Source: Caenorhabditis elegans
Taxonomy: Eukaryota; Nematoda; Chromadorea; Rhabditida; Rhabditidae
Assembly: GCF_000002985.6 (NCBI RefSeq)
Contig: NC_003282.8
Span: forward strand, 15,562,001 to 15,626,000
DNA: 64,000 nt
Reading direction: 5' to 3'
Shown here in pieces: positions 1 through 12,460 of this stretch (positions within the stretch are counted from its first letter, which is position 1; every line of letters begins with the position of its first letter). The translations under genes and the position numbers were made by a program. The notes below the pieces were generated by a model. It made no database searches and was not told the DNA's origin. It saw only the letters and a program-made list of their open reading frames with translations.

Positions 1-424
1 TTACAGTGTTCACAAATAGAGAAATTGGCACTAGTTTATGGGAACAAAACTGAAATATACTCTTTCAGTGAAACAGTAAATATCAGAAATAATAAAAATT
101 GTATTGTTTTATGGAGTTTTATGAAGTTTTATAAAACGAAATCAACTCGTATTGAAATAAACAAGTATCTAAATAATTTTTTTAAAATCTGTAAAATATT
201 TGAAACAGTGAAAAAAAACGTATAACAAAAACGTATAAGATATAAGCTTAGTGAAACAGTAAATATTGTTGAGTAGTGGTTTTTGGCAGAAACAATCAAT
301 TTGACGGTTCAATCAATAATTTGAATTCTAGCCATACAATTAAACCGCTTTATAATTTAGACGCTGTTTTAAAAAATTTTAGAAACACATTTTTTAACCT
401 AACTTGAAAAAATCCGAATCAGGG

Positions 425-560
425 GTGGGCGGCAAATGATTTTTTCCGGCAAATCGGCAAATTGGCAAATTGCCGAAATTGAAATTTCCGGCAAATCGGC
501 AAATCGGCAAATTGCCAAAATTGAAATTTCCGGCAAATCGGCAAATTGCGATTTGTCGAA
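425..560. repeat. TTTGCCG/CGGCAAA dispersed repeat
   Basis: A cluster of CGGCAAAT and TTTGCCG units alternating with AAATTGAAATTTCCGG spacers. The units are self-complementary, so both strands look alike and short open frames run through on both strands. The same units recur at 775-895, 14785-14870 and 46120-46325. The family is not recognised by name. Confidence 0.75.
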
Positions 561-774
561 TTTGCCGAACATTTTTGGCAGATTGTGGTTTGCTCTTATT
601 TTTTGTTAGAAGTTTCAGAATACCAATTTCAAGTGGCAAAATTAAACGCATCTTATGAATGTTCCTACATCTATTTTGAAAAGTAAGAATATTCTATGAA
701 AATATGTAGAAAAAACTGGAAATTTTTTTAAAAAACACAGTTTTGAGTGTTTCCATCTTATAAAAAATCCCCCT

Positions 775-895
775 TAACATTTCCGGCAAATCTGATATTT
801 GGCAAACGGTAAGTCGGCAATTTGCCCGAAATGGAAATTTCCGGCAAATCGGCAAACCGGCAATTTGCCGATTTGCCGAACGGCAGCTTTTCAAA
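775..895. repeat. TTTGCCG/CGGCAAA dispersed repeat
   Basis: Second cluster of the CGGCAAAT/TTTGCCG units, containing TTTCCGGCAAATC twice about 60 bp apart and ending in a short self-complementary stretch (CAATTTGCCGATTTGCCG). It is 300 bp from the first cluster, so the two may be parts of one older element. Confidence 0.7.
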
Positions 896-2094
896 AGAAC
901 AATTAGCGTTAGCTTATGGGTACATAACTGAAATATATTTTTTCAGTGAAACAGTAAATAACAGAAAAAAATAAAATTGTATTGTTTTCTGTAGTGAAGT
1001 TTTATAAAACGAAATAAAATCTCAAAGTATTGAAATTATTTTTTAAATCAAGAAATTCAAACACTGAAACATTATTTTCTTAAAAACTGTTAAAATTTTG
1101 ATACTGGAAACTTCAGATAGCCTGTTCTTGAAAAATATACACACTTTGCAAAACCTATAATAAACTACCTGTGACACAGTATGTATTTGTTAGTGAAAAT
1201 TGTTGTTTAAAGTAGTCAAATAATCAATTTTTGAAATTCAATTGTGTTTTTTTGTTTAAAAAATCAATACCCATTTAAATTTATGAATTTTCTATCATTC
1301 AATTTTTTCAGAAGCCTTCAAACTATATACAGTACTCTATTTTATTTTTATTAGTAATTTTTTGAAATTTTTTCAAAAATTGTATATTCCACTTGAAACA
1401 ACATTTTTTTCCTGAAGGTAAAAAAACAAAACACTGACAATTTTTTACTGTTCCGCTAGACTGATGAGTTGTTTTTGTTGAAAAATTGATAATTTTTGTG
1501 AAATCGAGCAATTTAGTAACAACGATACTGTTGCGCTGAATTTGTAAAGTTTACGAAGCAGTGAAAATTTTTACTTTGGTTATGATATAACAAATGTTTT
1601 AGCTAAAGCTTTTACAATTTCATATTGATTAGAAAATGAAAAATGAGAAAATAGCCACCGTTTTTAGCAGGAAATTGAAAAAAAAACTCTAAAATTAAAT
1701 TTTAAAGTCACAGTTTCTAACACTGGATGGCATTAGTTTTAATATTTTTCGAAGATTTCTGTAATTTTTCTGCCGTTTTACATTGCTGTTTTATGTCTTA
1801 GTGTTTTCTTGGTATACAGTTTCTTATTAGCATTCACTTCTTAGTACCTTTTTTGGCTATTAAAAAATTAGTTCAGATAGGTTCCAAACACCTATCAATG
1901 TTATTCTGCGAAAAAGTGTTATAAAAAGTTAGTGAAACAGCAGAAAATTTCAAAAGCTTTCACATTTTTTTCAGTGCGATTTGTGAAATATTAGAGCTTA
2001 GCAGTGTAATAATGTGGCAATTTTTGGAAAATCAAAAAAAAACTAAATTTATCCGTTTTTCTTCGTGATCTCGAAAAATGGTAGAAACTCACAC

Positions 2095-3935
2095 ACCGGG
2101 TTTTCAAATTGCCTTGGTATAATGAGGGTGACGTCACAACTTTGTGAAGAGTAGATTTACCGCGTTTTTTGGAGGTCAAACAGAAAATGACTAAGTCGAG
2201 AATTGTAATAACAAAAGAAAAGGACCATGAAACAATATGCTAGTTTAATGAAACATTGTTGTTGTCCTAAAATTAAAATCTGCGTTTGCTCACATCAAAT
2301 AGTTGGGTCTCAAAGCGAAAAGGGGCAGGGCTTGGAAAGCCCCACTTACGATTCTTTGCCTGACGTCATAACCAAAAAATTATATAAACATTGATCCAAA
2401 CCAACCGGACAGTTATTCACACCATTTGAATCTGTAGAAAAACTTGATTTGTGAAGTTGGTGAAAGAGTAAAAGCTTAAAAAAGCAGATGAATGATTTTA
2501 AAAAAAATTGTCGACTGGAAGTCGATTGAGAAAAACAGTTTTAGTATTTAAAACAAGAAATTTAATTTTAATTCCAAACAAAATCCGCTTAACACTGGTA
2601 TTTTCAGTTTCACAATAGCCTAAAACAAATTTTAAAAAATAAAGTTATTTTTAGGAGCTTTTTTGTTGACTGGACTGAATATAAAAAACAGAATAAAAGA
2701 TAATATTCGATTTTCCAGCAATTTCTTATTATGAATAATTTTCAAGTCCTTTCAATCAAGACAGCAGACAGAATTTACTAAAACTATTACTTTTCAAAAA
2801 TACTCATCCGTTAAGCAAAACAGTAAAATATTTGAGATTTTCTATTTGCATAATTTACACAGAGGAAATGTCTTAAATCAGCATTTTGAAAAAAAAAAGT
2901 TGTTTCAAGTCGAATACAAAAGTTTTCAACAATTTAAAATTAGCGTTCGTTTTGAAATCACCAAACTGTGTTTTAAAACGAATTTTTTATAAATTCAGTT
3001 GGGCATTGATTTTATAAACAGCAATCACATTTCACAATATCGCTTTTCTATGTGAACTGTAAAATATGTGTATGACGTCATATTTTCGTGAAGTTTCGAT
3101 TTACCGCATTTTATGGAGGTCAAGCAGAGAGGGGGGTACAGTGAAATTCACTACCTAATAATTTATGATTACCAACCTACAATATAACAGCACAGTGAAA
3201 CATTACCCACCAGCTGCCCTAGAATTGAAACCAGAGCCAAAGCGTTTTCGCGCCAAAAACTAAATGTGTTGGGTCTCAAAGCGAAAAAGGGAATGGCTTG
3301 CAAGGCCCAACTATTTGAAGACTAAACAATTAATAAAAAATCAAATGAATTTCCTACATTTTTTAGTCAGTGAGTTCAAAACCATTTTGTAAATTTTAAT
3401 ACTGATCCTGAAACCGCAATTTTTGAAAAAATTGTAATGCAAAGTAGATCTGTCAACTAAATTGAAAATCTACTACTCCAGTCAGTCAAGAATCACTCAT
3501 TTTTCAAAATTTCTCGTAGTACTGAGAACATGTAAATATTCGAATTTCAAAAAATTTTTGTTGTGACCGTTTTTTAGAAATTGTTCTCTGCGACAAAATA
3601 ATTATTGAAACTTTATACGTCATAAATTTGTCCCGTTACTGAAACAGTAGAAAACAATGACCAACACCCATTATTGACTCTGTATACTGTGCAAAGTTGA
3701 AAAATAGTGAAACAGTATAACTTTTCGATCTGTTTCAGAATTATTTTTCTAGTAGAGCAGAAAAATCAGAGTTCAGTAATATGCAAAATTGAAGTTGGTA
3801 CTCATTAAATTATGATTAGCATATTAGTAGTTATACTAGTTCAATGAAACATTAGTTGTCTTAAAATTGAAACACGCGTCAAAATATTATTGGGTCTCAA
3901 AACGAAAAAGGGGTGGATTTGTGAGATGTAAAATA
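2095..3935. repeat. Three diverged copies of a ~100-300 bp repeat
   Basis: Three segments share blocks in the same order. Two have a 'TTTACCGC..TTTT.TGGAGGTCAA' block near 2155 and 3100. All three have a 'TGAAACATT' block and then GGGTCTCAAAGCGAAAA near 2310, 3270 and 3895 (AAACG in the third). The first two also carry a TGACGTCA-like palindrome near 2130 and 3070. Spacing is 0.6-1 kb. The copies are clearly diverged, so this is an old local duplication or a dispersed element; no terminal repeats were seen. Confidence 0.6.
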
Positions 3936-6900
3936 ACTAACTATAAAGTAGGCAGAATTATCTTATCAAATTTAAAACAATTTTGTAAAATTAAATACTG
4001 ACCCTGAAACCGCAATTTTCAAAATTTTCTCAAAACTTTCTATTCTGATTTATAAATTTCATTATTCAGAAGTAGATATGCTGGGATAAAGCAAAAACCT
4101 GCACTTTTTCTGCGTTTTCACATATGGATTCAATAAATATTGGCTGAAACAATACTTGGTTAGAGCTTTATAGTTGTGAAAAGTAGAACATTTTTCCCGA
4201 TTCAAATCAAATGTGGATTTCTAGAATTTTCCAAAAAAAAACATTCTTGTAGAAACAGGAAAATGGAATACTCTGAACTATTTTGAAGACTTCTATGACC
4301 CTATAAAATTGTAATTATTTATAAAAAACGTTTCACTAAAAGTATTTGAAATTAAATCATTTTCTGCTGTTTTACTTCGATGATGAATACAATTCAGAAC
4401 TTCAGAGTTTTAGTGGGATATTCAATTGCAATTTGTAAAGCAATTAATTTTCAAAAAATTGTTCGTTGCATTTGCATTAGCTAATTTTGAACCATTAGGT
4501 TCCCAGAAACTGCGTTTTTAAACTATAAACTGAAATTCATAATTTGTCAAAACGAGTTTTTTGCTTTTTCATTAGATTGTTAAATGTTCTAACAATAAAA
4601 ATATTTCAGTGCACTTGTAGTTTCGCCCTCAAAATACAAATTAAATGTTAGTGCGCATCAAATTACATTATTCTTCTGATAAGTTGAATTTTAAACATTT
4701 GTGAATTTCTTTTCAAATCAATTTTCTCCAAATTTAAATTATTTCTTTGATATTATAGTGAAACAGTAATTTTTTAAAACTACTTTTGGAATAGTTATTG
4801 ATTGCTTGAAATACGTTTTCACAATTTCCATGCAAGTAAAATTAGTAATAGAATTTAAATTTTAACTGTTAAGCTGCCCCAAGTTTCTAATCAAACTCGA
4901 GATGATTTGGAAATATTCTATACTGGTCCTGAAACCGCAATTTTTTATACACAGACAATTTTTCTCCAAGTTTTTGCAGTTTTATATGGTTTTTTTTGAT
5001 GAAATGTAGTTGCTCTTACTTAGTTTAACATTTTTGGTGAGCACAAAAAAAAAGACAATTTCGAAAATAACTGCTGATTTGGGAAATACTGCAGATTTTG
5101 TAAAACTATCGAATAAAATTTACGGAATGAAAATTGTGTTAAAATTAAAACTTCATAACCGTGATTATCAGCATTCCGTTAAAATTTTTTAAAAATTAAA
5201 AAAATCTGCTTTTTCATGCGCCTGCAAAATACACTTGGAAAACAAATATTTTTAGTAATTCCAGATTTTCAAAGTGCTAAGGACATGTTACACCATATCT
5301 CAATAACCTCCTGATATCAGTTAAAATCTAGTTCTCCACTATAAATCTGACTGAAACAAATCAGTTGCGCTGAAAATAAATATGTTACAAATTTTTGGTT
5401 AAAAAGCAAGCTAGGTTTTTTCAAGTTTGGAATCCGTTTTCCATTATTACATTACTAACTTTTTAGATAGTAAACTGAAAAACATTGATAACTACATTAC
5501 ATCAGAGATTGTGACAAGCGATATTTCTGCTTTGTGAAACAGTAAATATTTTTCGTTTGGATTTTTTCTGATCGCTGCAAAAATAAATAAATATCATGAA
5601 GCCAGCATTGCAGAATTCTTAAAGGGTAAATTTTTGAACGTTACGCTGTGAAAACTATATAGAATACTATTTCACAGCCGAGAAGTTCGACAAATTTCAC
5701 AAAATTAAAAAAAAAAACATTTATGATAGGGTCACACTTTTTCACGGTTTCAATGTGTCGTAATGTACAAGAAGAAAAAAATAAATGTCTGTAACAAAAC
5801 ACTATCGAATGATACACAAACCCTGATAACTTGCCAATTGGGATTTATTAAATAAATTCAAAATTCCTGGACAAATTTCTTGAACTCCAGAATATGTACT
5901 TTATTTTTAAAAAAACTGTCGCAAACGCTATGTAAGGAAAAACGTTAAAAATTCAAAACTTTCATCTGTTTCGGTAATGTAATAAATTATCAAAATGTAC
6001 CTACACGATGTTATTCGGTAAACATGCTGTAGAAACAAAATATTTTAAAACATCTTTGAAAAACTGGAAAAGTGTGAAATTATGTTTCAGGTTGTTCAGA
6101 AATCAGGTGCATACTATGAAGATTAATATAATTGTTACATTAGGAGAATAAACGCTAAACTTTTAAAGTTAACAAAATCTAATAAAGAAGTGACTGTTTT
6201 AACTTCCACTCTTTCTTCAAGTGGTTTAGAAGAAAAAAAATAATATTTTTATATGTTTCAAAAACAGAGAATAACCAAAAATGATGCAGTTCCATAAAGT
6301 TAAGAAAACAATTCAAAACTAATTCTAAAGCTCGAAATATTCAATTTTCACCGATTCGTTCAGCGAATGCCTGCATTAGCCAAAAAATGAAACATTTGTA
6401 CTTTTTCTTCAAAAGTGAGTTTCTCCCTATTCTGAACAGAATTTGAAAAGTATGTGAAACAGTAAAAATTCCATAGCCCAATTCATTATAAAAAAATATC
6501 CTCCTGCTTCTTATGCTTCATGTTACATTTAAAAATTAAAAACATATTCTTTACGAAGTTTCTAAATTCAATTTAAATAGATTTTTATTTGTAATGCAAT
6601 TTCCAAAATCAGAAGCAGTTGAGATAGTGTATTAAACTACTGAAAAAATGTATTAAATAAATTGAAAAGTAGTTTTCCTTTAGTTTTTGTGAAATTTTTG
6701 AAACAGATGACAGATTATTGGGGTTCTTTACTTCAAAATTAACTTGAAAATTTATTGAAACAGTAGAAGTTTTGAGGCAAACAATGCAGATTTATGTTAC
6801 ATAGTTGAAAGTTATAACTTTACCAATTCCAGATTTTGAAAGAATTTGCCCAAATTGTCTTTGAATCAATCAAAAAAGTTAGGAAACTGTAAGGAGTAAT

Positions 6901-8689
6901 TTGTCAGTGAACAACTCTTTGATACATTCAAAGCTGAACAAAAAATAGTGTTGAAAAACCGTAGAAAATTAATTTAATATTGTCGCTTAGAAGCCACTTC
7001 CAAATATCAACTTATTGAAACAGTAAAAATTAAATTTTCATCCAATTGTTCAAATTAGGGAAATTTTAACAAAACAGGAGAATAACAAATTAATACAGTG
7101 CAATTATTATCAATACAGACGTGAATAGAATTAATGAAAAATGTGAAAAGGTATATGCAATCTTTTTGAAAATCAAGTGAATTAAACTATAACAAAATAT
7201 CAAATAACTTGAAAACCCAATTGGAGGAACAGTGATTTTTTTTTTGAAATAATAAGTTTGAATTCTATTTAGACAAAAATTCAAAGTACTCACAAGTTGC
7301 AGTACTAATAGAGATTGAATGTTTTTAAATAAAGTCCTCAGTCATTAGTGCAGACAAAAAATTTAATACTAATAAAACATTGTAAAACAGTATAAGATTG
7401 CTAGAATTTGAGGAAATACAGAATTCGGAAATTCAACAAGTTATTAAAAGTTGTTGCTGCCACAGATTAAATGAGATTTATGAAAAAGTATGAAATTTGC
7501 AAACATTTAGTGGTCTTATGAATAACCCAGAATATAGACAAAAAGCACAATTTCAAAGTGTAAAATATTTGAAGAATTACGAATTTCTAACATGTGTTTA
7601 GTGCAGAACTAGTGGAAAACTGGAATTATTTCAAAACTTAGTTGAAGCTCATTCAGAATAGAATAGTTAAAATTAAGATGAATATCTGGCATCATTAAAA
7701 CAGTAATATTTTTTGTAAATTCCAGACTCTAAAAACAGAGTCCCAATATGACAGAGAAGAGGTTAAAGCACTATTATTTATTTTAAATATTTTGAAATAT
7801 TTATTATTGCCTGATCAATTTATACGTGTCTTAAATAAGTTATATTATTGAAACCGTAAAATTTTTGAAGTGGTAAATTTTGAAAACAGAGTGCCAGTTT
7901 CAAACGTGAAACTAACGCTTTAATATCTTGCTGTTTGCCTGAAATTTCAGATTTTTTGCGGAAAGTCCAACTACTTGTATATGTTTCACTAGCTCAATAT
8001 TATTTTGACAAGTTTGGCAAAAAGTGTTAAATTTCTTTTCTAGGTTTCAGTTTTAGAAATAGAAATACTACAGAAAAATCTAAAATCTAATTGAAAACCG
8101 ATTACACAAGGAGGAACAAAAGTTCAAAAAACTTCAAAATATATGGAACATGTGAAAAAGTAGATGAAAACTTCCAGGAAAATATAAAACTTCTTAACAT
8201 AACAAAATTAGAATATAGAAACTAACAAATGTAATTTTTGAAACAGTTATGTTTTTTTTCAAAAGCCTTTTCACTAAAATGCTCATCTCAACCAGCTCAA
8301 ACTGACCAAGTAAATAGAGAATGTGAAAAATGTTTTGAAAAATACAGTCTACATGGAAATATTTATAAATGCTGGAAAATAATTAATACAAATTGTGAAA
8401 CAGTAGATATAAACTTTGAAATTTCACGAAATTGACCAATTATTCAAAACTCGGTTATGAAATATTGTTGAAACAGTAATTCTTGTTCAAAATCCAAAAT
8501 TTTAAAAACATGACCGAAAATGAAAAATTCGCTAAATTTATGTTTCTACTCTTTCTAGATTCTTCAAAAATCAACCTGGAACCCATCTAAAGGTACACAC
8601 CTAAAATTATAAAAATTTCAATGATTTTTCTGGAAAAAATCTTAAAATTTCAACCATTAAAACTTTAGGCGAATTTTAATGTTTTTCAA

Positions 8690-9130
8690 TTCAAAATTTT
8701 ACGCGGAATTCAAAAAACTCAATTTCAACCCAAGAAAACCAACCTCTGACGTCATTCCAGTCTAACAAAATCCGAGAATTCGGTGGAAAAGGGGGAGTAA
8801 AAGGGGGAGGAAGGGAGGAGGGCGAGCGGTTGTGGAAAGAGAAGGAGGAGTGGGAGAAGGGCAATGTAAGAGACGCCGACGACGAGAGACAAGAGATATA
8901 GACGTTAGAGATGTGACGAGAGAGTGTGTAGAATTGAGAGAGCCATGGGGAGAGCGCATGCAAAGTGAAGAGAGTGGTTAGAGAAGACAAGTGACAGGGT
9001 GAGTAAGGGACAAAGAGCGGGGAGATTGTGACGCGTCGAATGCTTTTTCCACTCGCGCCGTCTACCGTAACCCGTTGCTATTGATTTTGTGTCTGCAGGC
9101 TCCGCCCATTACTGGTGACTATTGGAAGCA
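8690..9130. other. Purine-rich, GC-elevated tract (possible promoter)
   Basis: About 300 bp that is overwhelmingly A/G on the plus strand (GGGGGAGG, GAGAAGGAGGAG, GAGAGAGTG and similar) in otherwise AT-rich DNA, followed by a CG-containing stretch with CTCCGCCCATTACTGG. Read on the minus strand it is C/T-rich, as many nematode core promoters are on their sense strand. It lies exactly where the 21U motif array changes strand. A 99-codon minus-strand frame here is Ser/Pro/Leu-rich because of the CT composition and is not taken as a gene. Confidence 0.4.
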
Positions 9131-9189
9131 GTGAAGAGAGAATTTATTTGGCGTAGGAAGAATGTTCTAAATTTTTCTTTTTTTTTACT

Positions 9190-9705
9190 GTTTCACCGAG
9201 GCGATGTAAACATTAACTTTTAATGGATTATCAATCGACGGTTTATGTTTTTTTTAAATTAAAATAATGCATTAATTATCCCGGACTTATGTAGATCTGT
9301 TTCAACATAGAGTTAATTTTGTGAATAAAATGGTACATTATTTTCAAAAAATTCAATTTCCAATCAATAACAAATAAAATAACAAGTTAAAAATAAACAT
9401 TATTTGGCAGGAAATTCCTCATTGAATTTTTTAAAAAATAATACTGTTTCACTGTAAGGGCATACAAACATTAACTTTTAATGGGATATTATGTCACGAG
9501 ATTGGTTTACTTGAGTAGAAATAAACAATTGTAAGTTTTAAAAATATCACTAAAATAATGCATTAATTATCCCGGACTTATGTAGATCTGTTTCAACATA
9601 GATTTAATTTTGTGAATAAAATGGTACATTATTTTCCAAAAAAATTCAATTTCCAATCAATAACAAATAAAATAACAATTAAAAAAAAAAACTTATACTG
9701 TTTCA
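9190..9705 (+). repeat. Direct duplication (~290 bp period) carrying 21U motifs
   Basis: A block starting AATGCATTAATTATCCCGGA at 9266 is repeated almost exactly at 9557, with the same CTGTTTCAACATAG, TGGTACATTATTT and CAATCAATAACAAAT downstream. A CTGTTTCAC followed by AACATTAACTTTTAATGG also occurs in both halves (9188 and 9444), and a third CTGTTTCACCGAG starts at 9698. The duplication therefore copied two piRNA promoters and their downstream sequence. Confidence 0.85.
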
Positions 9706-9979
9706 CCGAGTCCATAAAAATTGATGATTACCAAAAAAGTAATGCTGTTAGCATAGATTAATGATTGTTAGAATTGAGCTAAAAAACTGGAAAATCTCTG
9801 CGGATTATGAAAGAAAAACTTTAGGAAGTTCTAATAAACTTTCCAAATAATTTGGCAAAACTTCTGAAAGTGGGAAAAAATGTGATTTTTTTGAAGTGGT
9901 GTTTCCGAATAAAATCGATCGAAAACTTGATCTCTAAATTCACGTACTTGGTCAAAAACATTTGTTCTCACAGGCACAA

Positions 9980-10170
9980 AATTACATTGCCTACCTGCCT
10001 GCCTGCCTACACCCTGTTTTGCTTTAAATGTACACTGGAACCTATCCTTTTTGAAAATTTGAAAATTACAAGATTTTGTGAATATTCACATTTAAACTCA
10101 CGCTAATTGCGGCACACAAGAAGTAGGCAGGTCAGGTAATTAGGCAAAAAAGATGTGCCTGCCTACCTTA
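9980..10170. repeat. CCTGCCTACC / GGTAGGCAGG inverted repeat element
   Basis: Starts with TTGCCTACCTGCCTGCCTGC near 9988, contains GTAGGCAGGTCAGG near 10122, and ends in GTGCCTGCCTACCTT near 10155. Related units occur near 22260-22340, 22550-22600, 25200-25265 and 25605-25670. The short inverted units suggest a small non-autonomous element; bounds are approximate. Confidence 0.55.
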
Positions 10171-10999
10171 AAAAATGAAACCACAAAAATTAATCATCTA
10201 AACTGAAAACAATTGACAATCAAGAATTGGAAAATCAAAATTCACTCAAAAATCTATAGATGATGAAACTGTAAATAAAAATTTGCAAATTGTTACATGA
10301 GAGAGTAGTTGTTCAGTAGTTTGCGCTCTTTAGCAATTTTTAGCAATTTAGCAATTTTAAAAAATTAGAAATAATAAAGTTATACAAATTCAATATCTTA
10401 ATAAATCTCCACAACATTTTTTGGAAAAGTCTCACTCAAAAATAGGCACTTTCAGATTTTTTTTCAAATATGTAAAAAAATCGCAATAATTTGAAAACTC
10501 ATTTTTTAAATTTTAATATGTCCAAGTTTGAGTACTTGAATTACTACCGACAATTGGAAATGCTGCCAGAAAATAAAATTGAATGTGTCAAAAATGTTTC
10601 ACTGTTTCAAGGAATTTATAAAACATTGGGGAAAAGCTGGTTAATTTATTAAGAAAAAGGGGAATTTTTTCGAGTATTTCCAGTCACTTCAATTTTCCGA
10701 AAGATTTGACTAGAATGACGTCATTCATTTCTATTACAGTTCTTATTTTACACCGTTGCTTTTAAATTTCCTCTATTTATTTGTTTTTATTCAAATTGAC
10801 ACATCACTCAAAAAGAAGGGTGAAGTGGCCGCCAAAAAACGATTGTTGGCCGGATTAAACATAACATCTACCCTCTAGTTTTTTTGTTAATTTTTTAAAT
10901 TGTAACAAACATGATAAATCCGAAGGAATTTTGCTGGAATTTGAGATTCAGTTAAATTTTTCCAAAATGTTTCACTGTTTCAATGAATTCATAAACATC

Positions 11000-12020
11000 G
11001 TAATGAGTTAATTAAACAGTCTTGCCGGTATTGATGTTGAAAATTAAAACTTTTGTTTCAGGTAGTTGTTATAAAAAAAATTTTTGCAAAAAAAAAAAAA
11101 ATTTGCCTTTTTCTTAAATCCAATGCTCTGCCTGCAAAAAATGCCAAAGCCAATTTTACATCACTTTTCCAAGCGAAATAGTTAAATTACGGAAAACCAA
11201 ATTCCTGCAATGTTTCACCGCTATGGTAAAATCTATTGTTTTACTTTAAATAGTTATTACACGATTGATCTCACTTTAATTTCTCAGGAAAAAATTGGCG
11301 ACCGAGTTTCACCGTTTTGAAGTTTGTAGTCCAGAATTATCTGAAAACAGGATTTTTTGTAATTCTGTCGAGCAGATTTTATCATTCTGTATTGAAAAAG
11401 TACACGTCTTTATAATATCTGAAAAATCTGTAGATATATTTCCAGACTACAAGCGCTACTGAAAATTTGAAACTATACTACTAAACTGTTTGAACTTCAA
11501 ATTTCCAGCAATGACTGCAAAAATTAGACTATTTCATGTTGCGAAAAACTACTTTAAAATGAAGAAGTAATTCTTAAATTTTAATAAAAAACCTATAAAA
11601 ACTTATTGAGCAATCCAAATTGTCAATAAGTTAGTAAATTTTATTTCTTAATGAAGTCATCTCGAAACAGTTAAAACTTTGAATTTCCCTCGAAAATTTT
11701 AATACTTCTATTTTTTTTAAATGCGTTAACCCAGAAAATCGATAATTTGATATTTCTCAAGATTTTTAAAGGAATACCGCCTGAAAATTTGCAAGAAGAA
11801 GTAGACACTAATCCAATTTAAAAAAAACCCTCTGAAAAAATTATAATGTTTCAGGATGTTAATTTCTCAAAGTTATTCCAGCTTTGTTCACTGTCACGAA
11901 TTCATTAAATGACTCCAAATTTCCATTTTACCAGGAAACTTTATTAATATGTTTCCGTCGCTCTGTTCCATTTGATAATTATATATTTATTGACAAACTG
12001 ACGGTGAATAAGCAGCGGGG
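11000..12020. other. AT-rich intergenic DNA
   Basis: No gene, RNA gene or clear repeat seen. Homopolymer A and T runs are frequent. Degenerate GTTTCACC matches near 11215 and 11310 may be decayed piRNA promoters. Confidence 0.5.
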
Positions 12021-12026
12021 TGGTTG

Positions 12027-12065
12027 GAGAGAGAGAGAGAGTGAAGAGATGGAAAAGAAACAGAG

Positions 12066-12096
<31 letters not shown>
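12027..12096. repeat. (GA)n and (CA)n microsatellites
   Basis: An uninterrupted GA run at 12027-12041 and a CA run at about 12068-12096, inside a purine-rich segment (12010-12150). An 85-codon plus-strand frame crosses the CA run as a Thr-His repeat and is not a gene. Confidence 0.9.
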
Positions 12097-12102
<6 letters not shown>

Positions 12103-12460
12103 TCTGTTCTCAAGGTGATGACGAAGACGGAGCGACGATAGTGAGGGGTTTTCGAAGGAAATGGGAAGGGGATCGAGTTATTTTTATTTTAGGGGTTTTT
12201 GAAACTGCAAAAAAAGTTGGGAATAAATTTTGAATTGAAATGAAAAACAGTGAATCTAACTTTCACAATTTGTTAAATAAAAATATTGAAACTTCAAAAA
12301 AAAGGAAAGAACTAAAATTCGATTTTGTATCGAAAAATCCATTTTCATCACACTTTTTTGTTAAAAAAGTCGATAATGTTACTGAACGACTAGTCGATCC
12401 GAACCATCAGATCACGAAAATTTAGATCACGAAATTTTTTAAAGGATTATATGGAAGTTA

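Larger units (their letters stand above)
60..8480 (-). promoter_or_regulatory. Array of 21U-RNA (type I piRNA) promoter motifs, minus strand
   Basis: The octamer TGAAACAG, which is CTGTTTCA read on the minus strand, begins at 69, 201, 252, 947, 1933, 3640, 3708, 4759, 5535, 6455, 6699, 6756, 7016, 8239, 8396 and 8469, usually within a longer GTGAAACAGTA context in A/T runs. Only one exact match (3730) points the other way. In C. elegans this is the core of the upstream motif of type I 21U-RNAs, each made from its own short RNA polymerase II unit that starts with U about 40 nt downstream; the motif is bound by the PRDE-1/SNPC-4/TOFU-4/TOFU-5 complex. Variants TGAAACCG lie at 3409, 4005 and 4930. 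No protein-coding gene is supported anywhere in this stretch; its short open frames have no codon-like composition or splice context. Individual 21U start sites are not assigned. Confidence 0.75.
9188..10982 (+). promoter_or_regulatory. Array of 21U-RNA promoter motifs, plus strand
   Basis: Exact CTGTTTCA cores begin at 9188, 9297, 9444, 9588, 9698, 10602 and 10975, all on the plus strand, with several near matches (TGTTTCAC, GTTTCACC) up to about 11310. Piping of 21U-RNAs would be to the right of each core; for the first, the likely U start falls near 9228-9236. Four of the seven cores lie in the duplicated segment 9190-9705. No protein gene is supported from 9131 to 12000. Confidence 0.7.

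Noticed and set aside
8691-8990. 99-codon minus-strand Ser/Leu/Pro frame
   Set aside because: Composition follows the CT-rich tract; no family match or splice support.
9990-10170. CRISPR-like or tRNA-like short repeats (CCTGCCTACC units)
   Set aside because: The units are inverted, unevenly spaced and lack spacers; the DNA is eukaryotic.
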